Source: Streptomyces sp. LUP47B
Lineage (GTDB): Bacteria > Actinomycetota > Actinomycetes > Streptomycetales > Streptomycetaceae
DNA: 64,000 nt
Assembly: GCF_001746295.1 (NCBI RefSeq)
Contig: NZ_MJAH01000002.1
Span: forward strand, 197,485 to 261,484
Reading direction: 5' to 3'
Notes under the pieces: generated by a model
Told to the model about the DNA's origin: nothing
Databases searched by the model: none
What the model saw: the letters and a program-made list of their open reading frames with translations, nothing else
Translations under genes and position numbers: made by a program
Shown: positions 55,185-63,965 of the stretch, piece after piece
How the letters are laid out: every line of letters begins with the position of its first letter
How positions within the stretch are numbered: the first letter of the stretch is position 1

Positions 55185-56621
55185 ATGCTGGCAGCCCTGG
55201 GCTTCGCCACGATCGCCGTCCTCCTGCTGGTCACCATGAGCAAACGCGCCTCGGTACTGGTCGCTCTGATCCTGCTTCCGGTGCTGGCGGCGCTCATCGG
55301 CGGATTCGCGAGCGATCTGGGCGAGTTGACTCTCGGTGGACTGTCCAAGGTGGCCCCCACCGGCATCATGATCGCCTTCGCGGTCCTGTACTTCAGCCTG
55401 ATGGTGGACGCCGGGCTCTTCGACCCCCTGATCCGCGCTCTGTTGCGCGCGGCGCGGGGCGACCCGTTGCGGATCACCGTCGCCACGGCCGTCCTCACGC
55501 TGTGCGTGGCACTGGACGGCGACGGCGCCTCCACCTTCCTCATCACCGTCTCCGCGCTGCTGCCGGTCTACAAGCGGCTCGGTATGAACCCCCTGGTGCT
55601 GTCCGGAGTGGTCTGCCTGGGCGCGGGCGTGATGAACATGGTCCCCTGGGGCGGTCCGACCGTACGCGCCATGGCGGCGCTGAAGCTGGACAGTTCCGAG
55701 GTCTTCAACCCCGTGCTGCCCGCTATGGGCTTCGGCGTCGCCTGGGTGCTGGTGGCCTCGTACCTGCTCGGCCGCCGGGAGCGCAACCGTCTCGGCGCGC
55801 TGACCCCGCCGGGTCCGGCCCCGGACGTGGGCATCGGCGAGGACAAGAGGGACGGCCGTGAACCCCTCGCTTCTACGGCTGCCGCGACCCTCGCGACTGC
55901 CGATCCGAGCCTGCAGGCCACGACGGTCGACGGGCAGGAGCCGCGGGCCACCCGGTCCCCCGGGGACGGGCCGGGCGCCGTCCGGGTTCCGCCGCTGCCC
56001 CGGACCTGGTTGAACATCTTCAATCTCGTGCTCACCGTCACCCTCGTGGTCTGCCTGATCCAGGAAGTGCTGCCGCTTCCGGTGCTGTTCGTCCTCGGGT
56101 TCGCGATCGCGGTGCTGGTCAACCACCCCACCTGGGAGCAGCAGCAGGCGCTGCTCGACAAGCACGCCAAGAGCGTGGTCCTGGTCACCACGATGATCTT
56201 CGCGGCCGGCGTCCTCACCGGGATCCTCAGCGGCACCAAGATGATCGACGAGATGGCCGAGGCGTTCGTCTCCGTCGTCCCCGACTCGTTCGGGTCGCAC
56301 CTGCCCGTCGCGGTGGCCGTCACCGGCATGCCGCTGAGTCTGGTCTTCACACCGGACGCCTACTACTTCGGGGTACTGCCCGTGCTCGCCGAGACCGCGA
56401 ACGGGTTCGGCACCGACCCGGCCGAGGTCGCCCGGGCCGCCATTCTCGGCCAGATGACCACGGGGTTCCCGCTCAGTCCGCTCACCGCGTCCACGTTCAT
56501 CCTGGTCGGCATGAGCGGTGTGTCGCTCGGCGAACACCAGCGCTTCATCTTCCGCTGGGCCTTCGCCACCACCCTCGTCATGACCGCGGGCGCCCTGGTG
56601 ACCGGCGCCTTCCCCCTGTGA
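55185..56621 (+). CDS. CitMHS-type citrate/carboxylate:proton symporter
   Basis: 478 residues from the ATG at 55185, where the first helix (LAALGFATIAVLLLVTMSKR) begins; an upstream in-frame start at 55068 would add a proline/arginine-rich leader. About 11-12 helices are predicted. Family landmarks are APTGIMIAFAVLYFSLMVDA-like, CVALDGDGASTFLITVSALL and PWGGPTVRAMAAL in the first half, and SLVFTPDAYYFGVLPVLAET in the second. A long hydrophilic loop (about 210-290) separates them. CitM proteins import metal-citrate complexes, usually with Mg2+ or Ca2+. It is divergent from LysR. Confidence 0.88.
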   Translation: MLAALGFATIAVLLLVTMSKRASVLVALILLPVLAALIGGFASDLGELTLGGLSKVAPTGIMIAFAVLYFSLMVDAGLFDPLIRALLRAARGDPLRITVATAVLTLCVALDGDGASTFLITVSALLPVYKRLGMNPLVLSGVVCLGAGVMNMVPWGGPTVRAMAALKLDSSEVFNPVLPAMGFGVAWVLVASYLLGRRERNRLGALTPPGPAPDVGIGEDKRDGREPLASTAAATLATADPSLQATTVDGQEPRATRSPGDGPGAVRVPPLPRTWLNIFNLVLTVTLVVCLIQEVLPLPVLFVLGFAIAVLVNHPTWEQQQALLDKHAKSVVLVTTMIFAAGVLTGILSGTKMIDEMAEAFVSVVPDSFGSHLPVAVAVTGMPLSLVFTPDAYYFGVLPVLAETANGFGTDPAEVARAAILGQMTTGFPLSPLTASTFILVGMSGVSLGEHQRFIFRWAFATTLVMTAGALVTGAFPL

Positions 56622-56808
56622 GCGGTGTCTCCGCCGGCTGCCTGCTCCCCATGACAGGTGTCCCGCCGGCTGCCTGCTCCCGGCAGCCGCCGCGCCTGCC
56701 GCTCAGCCATGCGACGTGCCGCCCGCTTCCCGAGCCGGAGCCGGGCGACCGGAGTAACGCACAGAGGCACCCGGCCCCGGGTGCCCCCACCGACTGAGAC
56801 GAGGACCC

Positions 56809-58203
56809 ATGAGACGGATCACCAGACGCACGGTGCTCGCCGCCACCGCGGGTGCGGTCACGGCGCCGGCGGTGAGCACGGCGACCGCCGCGGCGGCCGC
56901 CCCCACGACAGCCACATCCGAAGGGCGACAAGCGGCCTCCGGACCCCATCCGGTCCTCCGTGCGGACCTCATCACGCAGGTGACGCCGAGGAACAACTGG
57001 CTGGTGACAGCCGTCGCCGTCCAGTACGCGCAGCGCATCGACCTCCGCGGTGGGGTGATCCCACCCTCCGCCTTCCAGGTGACGGCCACGGTCGGCGGGC
57101 AGACGGCGGCTCGCACGGTGACCCGGGTCTACTCCAACACCGCCGCCGAAGTGGACGAGCGCCCTCACCCCGGACGACCGGGGGAGCACCTGATCGTCGA
57201 GCTCGACCCGAACGACTCCAACGCGCGGGCCGCCGGCACCGATCCCCTGCCGCTCGACCGCGCGTACTCCGTCAGACAGGTGGCGGACGTACGTACCCCG
57301 GGAGGCGAAACGGTGCTCAGGGCCGGTCCGTTCGCGCACCGGAACGACGGCGTCATCACTCCCGTGGTCGACGACTTCACCGCCGGTTCCTTCACCGACT
57401 CCGCGGGGTTCGAACTGGACTTCCGGCTGCACCAGCCCGCGGACTTCGTACGGAACCCTCGGACGCGCACGCGGTACCCGCTCGTCATCACCCTGCACGG
57501 CGGTGGCGAGGTCGCGGACAACAACATGACCCAGCTGACGTCCAACCGGATCGCGGTCACGTTCGCCAAGCCCGAACGACAGCGCCGCGACCCCGCGTTC
57601 GTCCTCTCTCCGCAGATCCCCCTGCCGCGCCCCATGGACGGACCCGACGGCACGGACTGGACCGACGCCAAGGTCCAGGCCGCGCTGATCGAGCTCATCG
57701 ACACCTTCGTGAGCGAGCACTCCCGAGTCGTGGACACGGACCGGCTCTATCTGGTCGGACTGTCCTCAGGCGGTCGCGGTATCTACAGCCTGCTGTCGAA
57801 GCGACCCGACGTGTTCGCGGCCGCCCTGCCCACGGCCGGCTGGGGCGACCCGGCCGTCATGGAGAGGATCACGCACATCCCGATGTGGGCCGACCACTCC
57901 ATCGACGACCCGGTCGTCCCCTACCGGGAGGGCCGGTTCGGCAAGCCCGGCACCTGGACCCTGATGAACGACCTGGAGACCGCCGGCGCACGGGTCAGCC
58001 GGGGGGAGTGGGCCAACGATCTGCCGAAGGACCAGTTCGAGGCCCGGTCCCGGGCGCTGCTGAGGCAGGCCCGGGCCACGCGCAGCCACGTGCTGTTCAC
58101 GAGCTACACGGCCGGAACGACACCGCCGAACCCACATTTCGCATGGGCCCAGACGTACGAGAACGACGTGGTCATCGACTGGCTCTTCGAACAGTCCCGA
58201 TAG
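56809..58203 (+). CDS. Secreted PHB-depolymerase-like esterase
   Basis: 464 residues. A Tat-type signal (RRITRRTVLAATAGAVTAPA) leads to an N-terminal domain of about 190 residues. The alpha/beta hydrolase domain has PLVITLHGGGEVADNN and nucleophile Ser319 in VGLSSGGRGIY. Its acid Asp lies in SIDDPVVPY and its His in NPHFAWAQTYEN. The lipase-box and HGGG oxyanion pattern match the esterase/PHB depolymerase (Esterase_phd) family. The polymer or ester substrate is not established. It is followed 53 bases later by a second secreted ester hydrolase on the same strand, probably in one operon. It acts outside the cell. Confidence 0.82.
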   Translation: MRRITRRTVLAATAGAVTAPAVSTATAAAAAPTTATSEGRQAASGPHPVLRADLITQVTPRNNWLVTAVAVQYAQRIDLRGGVIPPSAFQVTATVGGQTAARTVTRVYSNTAAEVDERPHPGRPGEHLIVELDPNDSNARAAGTDPLPLDRAYSVRQVADVRTPGGETVLRAGPFAHRNDGVITPVVDDFTAGSFTDSAGFELDFRLHQPADFVRNPRTRTRYPLVITLHGGGEVADNNMTQLTSNRIAVTFAKPERQRRDPAFVLSPQIPLPRPMDGPDGTDWTDAKVQAALIELIDTFVSEHSRVVDTDRLYLVGLSSGGRGIYSLLSKRPDVFAAALPTAGWGDPAVMERITHIPMWADHSIDDPVVPYREGRFGKPGTWTLMNDLETAGARVSRGEWANDLPKDQFEARSRALLRQARATRSHVLFTSYTAGTTPPNPHFAWAQTYENDVVIDWLFEQSR

Positions 58204-58256
58204 CCCGGGCCTCGCTGTCCGGTCACCGCGCTCTCCCCGTATTCCGGAGGTAGATC

Positions 58257-59588
58257 ATGAGTTCATCCCGTCGCTCGACCGACACGACCGTGCCGTTACG
58301 GACCCGACCGCGTGCCATGACGGCACTGATCGCGCTGGCCACCGCCCTCGGCCTGGCGCTGACTCTGCTGACCGCCGCCGCCCCGCCGGCGGCCGCCGCC
58401 GACCTGCTGTCCCAGGGCAGGCCCGCGACCTCCTCGTCCACCGAGAACGCGGCCACCCCCGCGTCGGCGGCGGTGGACGGGAACACCGGGACGCGCTGGT
58501 CGAGCACCTTCAGTGATCCGCAGTGGCTGACAGTGGATCTGGGCTCCATCGCCACCATCAGCCGAGTGGGGCTGCGCTGGGAGGCCGCGTACGCCCGCGC
58601 GTTCCAGATCCAGACCTCGGACAACGGCACCGCCTGGACCACCATCTACTCGACCACGAAAGGCACCGGCGGCGCGCAGACCCTCGACGTGGACGGCAAA
58701 GGCCGGTACGTCCGCGTCCACGGCACCCAGCGGGGCACCGCCTACGGCTACTCGCTGTGGGAGTTCCAGGTGTACGGCTCCGGCGGCGGGACCTCTCCGG
58801 GCAACGGGATCCCCGACCCGACGACCGCTTCCCTGGAGGCCACGGACGGGCCGCTCACCACGGCGACCTACACCGTTCCCGGCCCGAGCGGGTTCGGCTC
58901 CGGCACGGTGACGTACCCGACGACCGGTGGCTCGTACCCGGGCGTCGTACTGATGCCGGGCTATCAGGGCACGCAGGAGAACCTGCGATGGCTCGCACCG
59001 CGCCTCGCTTCCTGGGGCTTCGTCGTCATCAACGTCGGAACCAACACGCTCACCGACGATCCCGCCGCGCGGGGCCGTCAGATCACCGCCGCCGGTACTC
59101 AGTTGCTCGCGCTCGGCAACGCTCCCGGCAACCAGCTGTCCGGGAAGCTCAACGGCACGCTCGGCGCGGTCGGTCACTCGATGGGCGGTGGCGGCGTCAT
59201 GGCGGCCCTCCGGGACGACCCGCGCTTCCGGGCGGGCGTGCCCACGGCCCCGTACTACCCGAACGTGAACTTCTCCGCAGTCACCGAGCCCACGTTCTTC
59301 CTGACCTGTCAGAGCGACCCCGTCGCCCACGGCGACACTTACGCGGTGCCCTGGTACAACTCCATGTCCCAGGCGGAGAAGCTCTACATCGAGGTTCCGG
59401 GCGACCATCTGTGCCCGATGACCGGCTACGGCGACAAGGCCAAGCAGGGCAAGTGGATCGTCTCGTTCCTCAGCCTCTGGCTGCGCGGCGACACCCGCTT
59501 CAGCCCGTTCCTGTGCGGTCCCGTACGTGACGCCGACAAGAACAACACCTCCCTGGTCACGCGGTGGATGGACACCTGCCAGTTCTGA
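58257..59588 (+). CDS. Secreted cutinase/PETase-like polyester hydrolase with N-terminal discoidin (CBM32-type) domain
   Basis: 443 residues. The signal peptide ends near PAAAADL. A discoidin/F5-8C domain covers about 50-172 (GRPATSSSTENAATPASAAV; TGTRWSSTFSDPQWLTVDLG), and a Gly/Ser/Pro linker leads to the hydrolase (195-443). Nucleophile Ser308 sits in VGHSMGGGGVMAA, the four-glycine box typical of actinobacterial cutinases and PET hydrolases. The Asp lies in CQSDPVAH and the His in GDHLCP. The oxyanion segment is LMPGYQGTQENLRWLAPRLA. Paired Cys near the C-terminus (LCGP and TCQF) match the terminal disulfide of this family. The discoidin fusion is unusual for such enzymes. It probably acts on polyesters or cutin outside the cell. 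Confidence 0.85.
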   Translation: MSSSRRSTDTTVPLRTRPRAMTALIALATALGLALTLLTAAAPPAAAADLLSQGRPATSSSTENAATPASAAVDGNTGTRWSSTFSDPQWLTVDLGSIATISRVGLRWEAAYARAFQIQTSDNGTAWTTIYSTTKGTGGAQTLDVDGKGRYVRVHGTQRGTAYGYSLWEFQVYGSGGGTSPGNGIPDPTTASLEATDGPLTTATYTVPGPSGFGSGTVTYPTTGGSYPGVVLMPGYQGTQENLRWLAPRLASWGFVVINVGTNTLTDDPAARGRQITAAGTQLLALGNAPGNQLSGKLNGTLGAVGHSMGGGGVMAALRDDPRFRAGVPTAPYYPNVNFSAVTEPTFFLTCQSDPVAHGDTYAVPWYNSMSQAEKLYIEVPGDHLCPMTGYGDKAKQGKWIVSFLSLWLRGDTRFSPFLCGPVRDADKNNTSLVTRWMDTCQF

Positions 59589-60079
59589 CCGGCTCACTCG
59601 GACCGCTCCCCGGTCGGCCGTGCACGCCTTGTCAGCAGCGGCCGACCTCGCGGACACCCCGGGCCTGACCTGCCCGGCTGCCCCTCCCTGCCGGCGCCCG
59701 ACGGCCCCGTGGCACGAGAAGCACCGAGCAGGACGTCACGATCAGCCGGCGCATCGTGCGGATCCTTCCGTCCGAACCGGACGTCAAGGATCCAAAACGT
59801 TTGCACAATCCCCGGCCATGCCGAGTCCCTCAGCCTCCGGGCGGCTCCCGGGAACGGTGCGACGCCGATCCTCCGGGTTTGCCGACGCGGGGGCCGAAAC
59901 CGCCGCTTCAAACGGCGTCGGGCTGGTGCAGCCGCCACAGGTTCCCGCACCCCAGGCGGTCGCTCGCCGTGCGCGGGCCGCGCCGCTTGCTCCAAGGGCA
60001 GTCGCCGCACGATAGACCAGAGCGCACTCCACTCGCCCCGCCGAGGGAGATCCCGGGACCGCGGACGCTTCCCGCAGGC
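59589..60079. other. Gene-free stretch with an isolated LacI-like site
   Basis: About 490 bases between convergent genes. No frame gives a convincing protein. At 59794-59807 the sequence AAAACGTTTGCACA resembles a LacI-family half-palindrome, yet no gene starts nearby. It may be a leftover from a lost gene. Confidence 0.4.
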
Positions 60080-61345
60080 TCATGCGCGGTCTTCTCGGCG
60101 CTGTCCCGCGGGATTCGCGCCGGGCGGCGACTGGTGAGGTACGTCCACCGCGGCGGTGGTGCGGCCGCGGGTGTCGGCGGCGGGAGCGATGAGGATGGCG
60201 GAGGCGACGAACACCAGAACCGCCACCATGGCCGAGCGCAGCCCGTAGTGGTCGCCGAGGAATCCGAGGGCGGGCGGCCCCACGAGGAAGGCGACGTAGC
60301 CGATGATGGCGACCAGCGAGACGCGGGCGGTCTGGTCGGGGCCTGAGTCGCCCGCCGCCGACAGTGCCACCGGGAAACCGAGGGAGGCGCCGAGTCCCCA
60401 GAAAAGTACGGCTGTTGCGGCGACGAAGGCGTTGTCGGAGAAGATGACCAAGAGGAGTCCGACGGCACCGGAGACGGCACTCGCGCGCACGACGGCGGCC
60501 CGCCCGAAACGGCCGAGGAAGTAGCTGCCGCTGAAGCGTCCCAGGGTCATCGCCGCCGCGAACCCCACGTAGACGAGCGAGCCCATCGCGGCGTCAAGGC
60601 CGTGGCCGTCGACCATGAGCAGCGGCAGCCAGTCGTTGGCGGCGCCCTCGGCCAGCGCCATGGCCAGCACGATGGCACCGATGAGCAGCAGCTTCCGGTC
60701 CCTCCACACCTGCGGCCCGGGTCGTCGCGCCGGACCGGGACCGGGGGCCGGTGTCGACGGCGCGGTGCTGATGCCGATATCGGCGGGAACGGCACGCATG
60801 GCGTGGACCAGCATCCCCAAGGCGACCAGGGTGACCACTGCCAGATGCCAGGAGACGGGGACCGCGGCCGCGGTGGCCGCCATTCCGGCCGCACCCCCGA
60901 TGACCGTGCCCAGGCTGAAGCAGCCGTGCAGCGTGGGCAGCACCGCGGTCCCGGTGATCCGCTCGACGTCGGCGCCGTCCACGTTGACCGCCACCTCGCC
61001 CCCGCCCATGCCCGCCCCGAACAGGCACAGCCCCGCGGTGACCAGCGATGCCGACGGCACGGCGCTGCCCGCACCGATGACGGCCGTGCCCACGACGATC
61101 AGGAGGGTGCCGAGCGCGATGACCGGCCGGGTGCCGAACCGGGATACGAAACGGCCGGAACACAGGATGCCGATCATGGAACCGACGGACAGGCCGAACA
61201 GGACCAGGCCCATCTGTCCGGTGGACAGGCCCAGTCGGTCGCGGACGTCCGGGGTGCGCGTGACCCAGGACGACAGGGCGATGCCGGGAAGAAAGAACAA
61301 CAGGAACAAAGCCTGACGACGTCGGCGTACGGCGCGGTCTGTCAA
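60080..61345 (-). CDS. MFS transporter (FucP/YbjJ-like)
   Basis: About 421 residues with twelve helices. LFLLFFLPGIALSSWVTRTP opens helix 1, GRFVSRFGTRPVIALGTLL is the loop 2-3 motif, and a Pro-rich cytoplasmic loop of about 30 residues splits the halves. I chose the TTG at 61345, which has GGAG seven bases upstream; an in-frame GTG at 61396 lacks such a site. The pattern fits the sugar-type MFS group annotated as FucP or YbjJ. It follows the GH32-type gene on the same strand and may import the released sugar. The substrate is unproven. Confidence 0.85.
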   Translation of the reverse strand: MTDRAVRRRRQALFLLFFLPGIALSSWVTRTPDVRDRLGLSTGQMGLVLFGLSVGSMIGILCSGRFVSRFGTRPVIALGTLLIVVGTAVIGAGSAVPSASLVTAGLCLFGAGMGGGEVAVNVDGADVERITGTAVLPTLHGCFSLGTVIGGAAGMAATAAAVPVSWHLAVVTLVALGMLVHAMRAVPADIGISTAPSTPAPGPGPARRPGPQVWRDRKLLLIGAIVLAMALAEGAANDWLPLLMVDGHGLDAAMGSLVYVGFAAAMTLGRFSGSYFLGRFGRAAVVRASAVSGAVGLLLVIFSDNAFVAATAVLFWGLGASLGFPVALSAAGDSGPDQTARVSLVAIIGYVAFLVGPPALGFLGDHYGLRSAMVAVLVFVASAILIAPAADTRGRTTAAVDVPHQSPPGANPAGQRREDRA

Positions 61346-61421
61346 GGGGGAGCTCCGCCCGGTTCGGAAAAGGGATCGTCTGCCGAGTATCCGCACCCAG
61401 GGGTGTTCACGGCTGGGCCTT

Positions 61422-62765
61422 TCAGCCCGGCATCGGTCCGGGCCAGACGGCCGACGCGTCGTCGCGGCCCGGGTCGGGCAGGCGTACCGGGCGGACGGGG
61501 AGCGTGCGCGTACGTCCTTCCGCCACCGCCGTCCAGGCGGCGGGGTGACCCGAGTAGCACAGGCCGGTCAGGGCGAAGACGCCGTCGGCGTACACCTCGA
61601 CGTACTCACCGATGGTGAGGATGCGCAGCGTGGCGGCCGGCTCGGGCAGGTCGGACTCGCCGAGCCGCGTGCCCTCGGGGCCGGTGAGCCAGAGGTTCTT
61701 GCCGTCGCACCCGACGGCCAGGGCGGGGCGGCCGTCGTCTCCGGTCCGCAGGGTGATCTGGATCCGCCCGGAGACACCCACGTCGCCCACCGCATGCAGC
61801 ACCGGCTCCTCCGTCTCCTCACCCAGCCAGCCGTCCAGGCCCGGCCACCACTCCAGACGAGGCGCCGAATCCCCGGGTATGACAAGGGACTTGGGCTGCG
61901 CGAGCATCCCCCGGCAGCGCTCACCGGAGTCGGTGAGGCCGACTCGGCGCGGGGTGGTGTGCAGCACGACACGGGAGCCGTCGGGGCCGGCGATGACCCG
62001 GGGGGCGTACGAACCGGTCGGGCTCAGCGGGCCGCGGCGGGTCCAGGGACCGCGGAGCCGGGGGGCCGTCCATGCCTCGAAGCGGCGCGTCGAGCCGATC
62101 GAACCGATCAGCAACCAGCTGCCGTCGTCGAGGCGTTCCAGGACCGGGCACTCCAACTCGTCCACGTCGCCAGGTGAGATGAGCGGGGGCCGCACGTTCC
62201 AGTGCTCCAGGTCGTCCGAAGTCGCCCACGCCACACAGCCGCTGGACTCGACCGGCAGGGCGGCGTCGGCGGCGCAGACCACCATGACCCAGCCGTCCGA
62301 CTCGTCGTCGCGTACGACGAACGGGTCGCGCCAGCCCATGCGTTCGCCGGTGCGGTACCACCGCGCGTCCGCCTCGACGACCGGCCCGGTGCCGTGGCGC
62401 CGCCAGCCGGTGCCGTCCGTGCGGTCCGAGTACGCCAGCCCGACCGACTGCAGTGGCCAGCCGCCGGGGGTGAGAGCGGAGACGCCCGTGTAGAACATCG
62501 CCATGCCGTTGCCGTGGCGGACGGGGTGCATGGTCCACACCGCCTGCTGGTCGAAGCGGCCGGGCAGACCGTTGCCGAAGGCGGTGCCCTCCGGCTTCCA
62601 GCGGACCAGGTCGGTGGACGTGGCCCTGCCGTACGACGTCTCCATCCTCAGGTGGTCGAACTCGGCCGTCCACGGGCCCTGCAGGTGCAGCACCGCGTAG
62701 GTGCCGTCGTCGTCGCGGAGCAGGGCGAAGTCGTTCACGCAGAGGCCGGGCGGGGCGTATCGCAT
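61422..62765 (-). CDS. GH32-type beta-fructosidase-like enzyme
   Basis: 447 residues: a five-bladed propeller (about 1-300) and a beta-sandwich (310-447). The three acidic motifs of the clan are visible: LCVNDFALLRDDDG (nucleophile Asp), GWRDPFVV (the RDP motif) and DELECPVLERL (the ECP motif with the acid/base Glu). There is no signal peptide. The ATG at 62765 is preceded by AGGA eight bases upstream; an in-frame TTG ten codons earlier would overlap an operator-like palindrome. Enzymes of this type cleave sucrose, inulin or levan-derived fructosides. It is controlled in all likelihood by the divergent LacI protein. Confidence 0.82.
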   Translation of the reverse strand: MRYAPPGLCVNDFALLRDDDGTYAVLHLQGPWTAEFDHLRMETSYGRATSTDLVRWKPEGTAFGNGLPGRFDQQAVWTMHPVRHGNGMAMFYTGVSALTPGGWPLQSVGLAYSDRTDGTGWRRHGTGPVVEADARWYRTGERMGWRDPFVVRDDESDGWVMVVCAADAALPVESSGCVAWATSDDLEHWNVRPPLISPGDVDELECPVLERLDDGSWLLIGSIGSTRRFEAWTAPRLRGPWTRRGPLSPTGSYAPRVIAGPDGSRVVLHTTPRRVGLTDSGERCRGMLAQPKSLVIPGDSAPRLEWWPGLDGWLGEETEEPVLHAVGDVGVSGRIQITLRTGDDGRPALAVGCDGKNLWLTGPEGTRLGESDLPEPAATLRILTIGEYVEVYADGVFALTGLCYSGHPAAWTAVAEGRTRTLPVRPVRLPDPGRDDASAVWPGPMPG

Positions 62766-62790
62766 GCACAGTTCCTGTCGGCTCGCAGCG

Positions 62791-62805
62791 CGCAAACGCG
62801 TGCGC
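62791..62805. promoter_or_regulatory. LacI-type operator candidate 1
   Basis: CGCAAACGCGTGCGC, 26 bases upstream of the GH32 start. Eleven of its first 14 bases match the site at 62858-62872; both share CGCAAACGC. Confidence 0.6.
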
Positions 62806-62858
62806 TGACCATTGACCCAGAAGGTCTCGCTTGAGAATCGGGCCCAGTAAAACTGAAC

Positions 62859-62872
62859 GCAAACGCTTGCGC
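62859..62872. promoter_or_regulatory. LacI-type operator candidate 2
   Basis: GCAAACGCTTGCGC, a near-perfect palindrome around CGCTTGCG-like halves with a central CG step typical of LacI-family sites, about 75 bases before the lacI start. Confidence 0.65.
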
Positions 62873-62945
62873 AACAAGGAGGCCGGGTTTACGGTCGCGT
62901 CACCTCCAGATCACACCGACGTGAAACCGACGGGAGAAATGCGCT

Positions 62946-63965
62946 GTGACCGTCAGCATCACCGATGTCGCCCGCGCCGCCGGAGTCTCGGCGTCCACCG
63001 TGTCCCGCGCACTGCGCGGCCGACAGGGGGTGTCCGACGAGGTGCGCGCCCAGATCACGGCCGTCGCCGCGCAGCTCGGATATACGGCGTCCCGTTCGGC
63101 GTCCAGCCTGGCCAGCGGGCGCACCTTCACCATCGGCGTGCTGGTCCCGTATGTGGGCCGCTGGTTCTTCGGCACCGTGCTGGACTCCGCCGAGCACGTG
63201 TTCAGCGCCGCCGGGTACGACGTCCTGCTGTACAACCTGGGCTCGCCCGAGACACGCAAGCGCTTCTTCACCAGGATGCCGGTCCGCAAGCGGGTGGACG
63301 CGCTGCTGTCGCTGGTCATTCCCGACGACGAGGAGTCGGCCGCACTGCGCTCCCTTGGGGTGCCGCTGGCCAGCACGGTCGGCGGCGCCCGGCCCGGCTT
63401 CACCGTGGTCGGCATCGACGACCGGGCCGGTACGGAGAGCGCCGTACGGCATCTGGTGAACCTCGGCCACCGCCGGATCGGCATGATCAGCGGGTCCAGC
63501 GGGCCGCAGCACTGGACCACGCCCATCGCGCGACGCCAGGCGTACCTGGACGTGCTGGCCGAGGCCGGGATCGAGCACGATCCGGCCCTGGAGGCGGACG
63601 GCGACTACACCGTCGAGGGCGGCGAGCGGGCCATGACCGAACTGCTGGCCGCCTCCCGGCCGCCGACGGCGGTGTTCGCCCAGTCCGACGAGATGGCGAT
63701 GGGCGCGCTGCGCGCCCTGCGGCGGCACCGGCTGAAGGTGCCGGACGACGTGTCCGTCGTCGGCTTCGACGATCACGAGCTCGCCGACGTGATCGGACTG
63801 ACCACCGTCGCCCAGCCGGTGGCCGGCCAGGGCGCCGAGGCCGCCCGGCTGCTGCTGCGGCAGCTCGACGAGCCGGGCACCGGCGCACCCGGGCACGTGC
63901 AGATGCCCATCCGTCTCGTCCTGCGCGAGACGACCGCCCCGCCGCGCCCGCGCGGACCTCAGTGA
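62946..63965 (+). CDS. LacI-family repressor of the GH32 region
   Basis: 339 residues. The N-terminal helix-turn-helix ITDVARAAGVSASTVSRALR is followed by the hinge helix (ASRSASSLASGRT). The effector domain has FTIGVLVPYVGRWFFGTVLD, then VFAQSDEMAMGALRALRRHR and VPDDVSVVGFDDHELADVIG. The GTG start is preceded by GGGAGA. It is divergent from the GH32-type enzyme and the MFS transporter, with two similar palindromes between. So it probably represses both directions until a fructoside or related sugar binds. Confidence 0.92.
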   Translation: MTVSITDVARAAGVSASTVSRALRGRQGVSDEVRAQITAVAAQLGYTASRSASSLASGRTFTIGVLVPYVGRWFFGTVLDSAEHVFSAAGYDVLLYNLGSPETRKRFFTRMPVRKRVDALLSLVIPDDEESAALRSLGVPLASTVGGARPGFTVVGIDDRAGTESAVRHLVNLGHRRIGMISGSSGPQHWTTPIARRQAYLDVLAEAGIEHDPALEADGDYTVEGGERAMTELLAASRPPTAVFAQSDEMAMGALRALRRHRLKVPDDVSVVGFDDHELADVIGLTTVAQPVAGQGAEAARLLLRQLDEPGTGAPGHVQMPIRLVLRETTAPPRPRGPQ

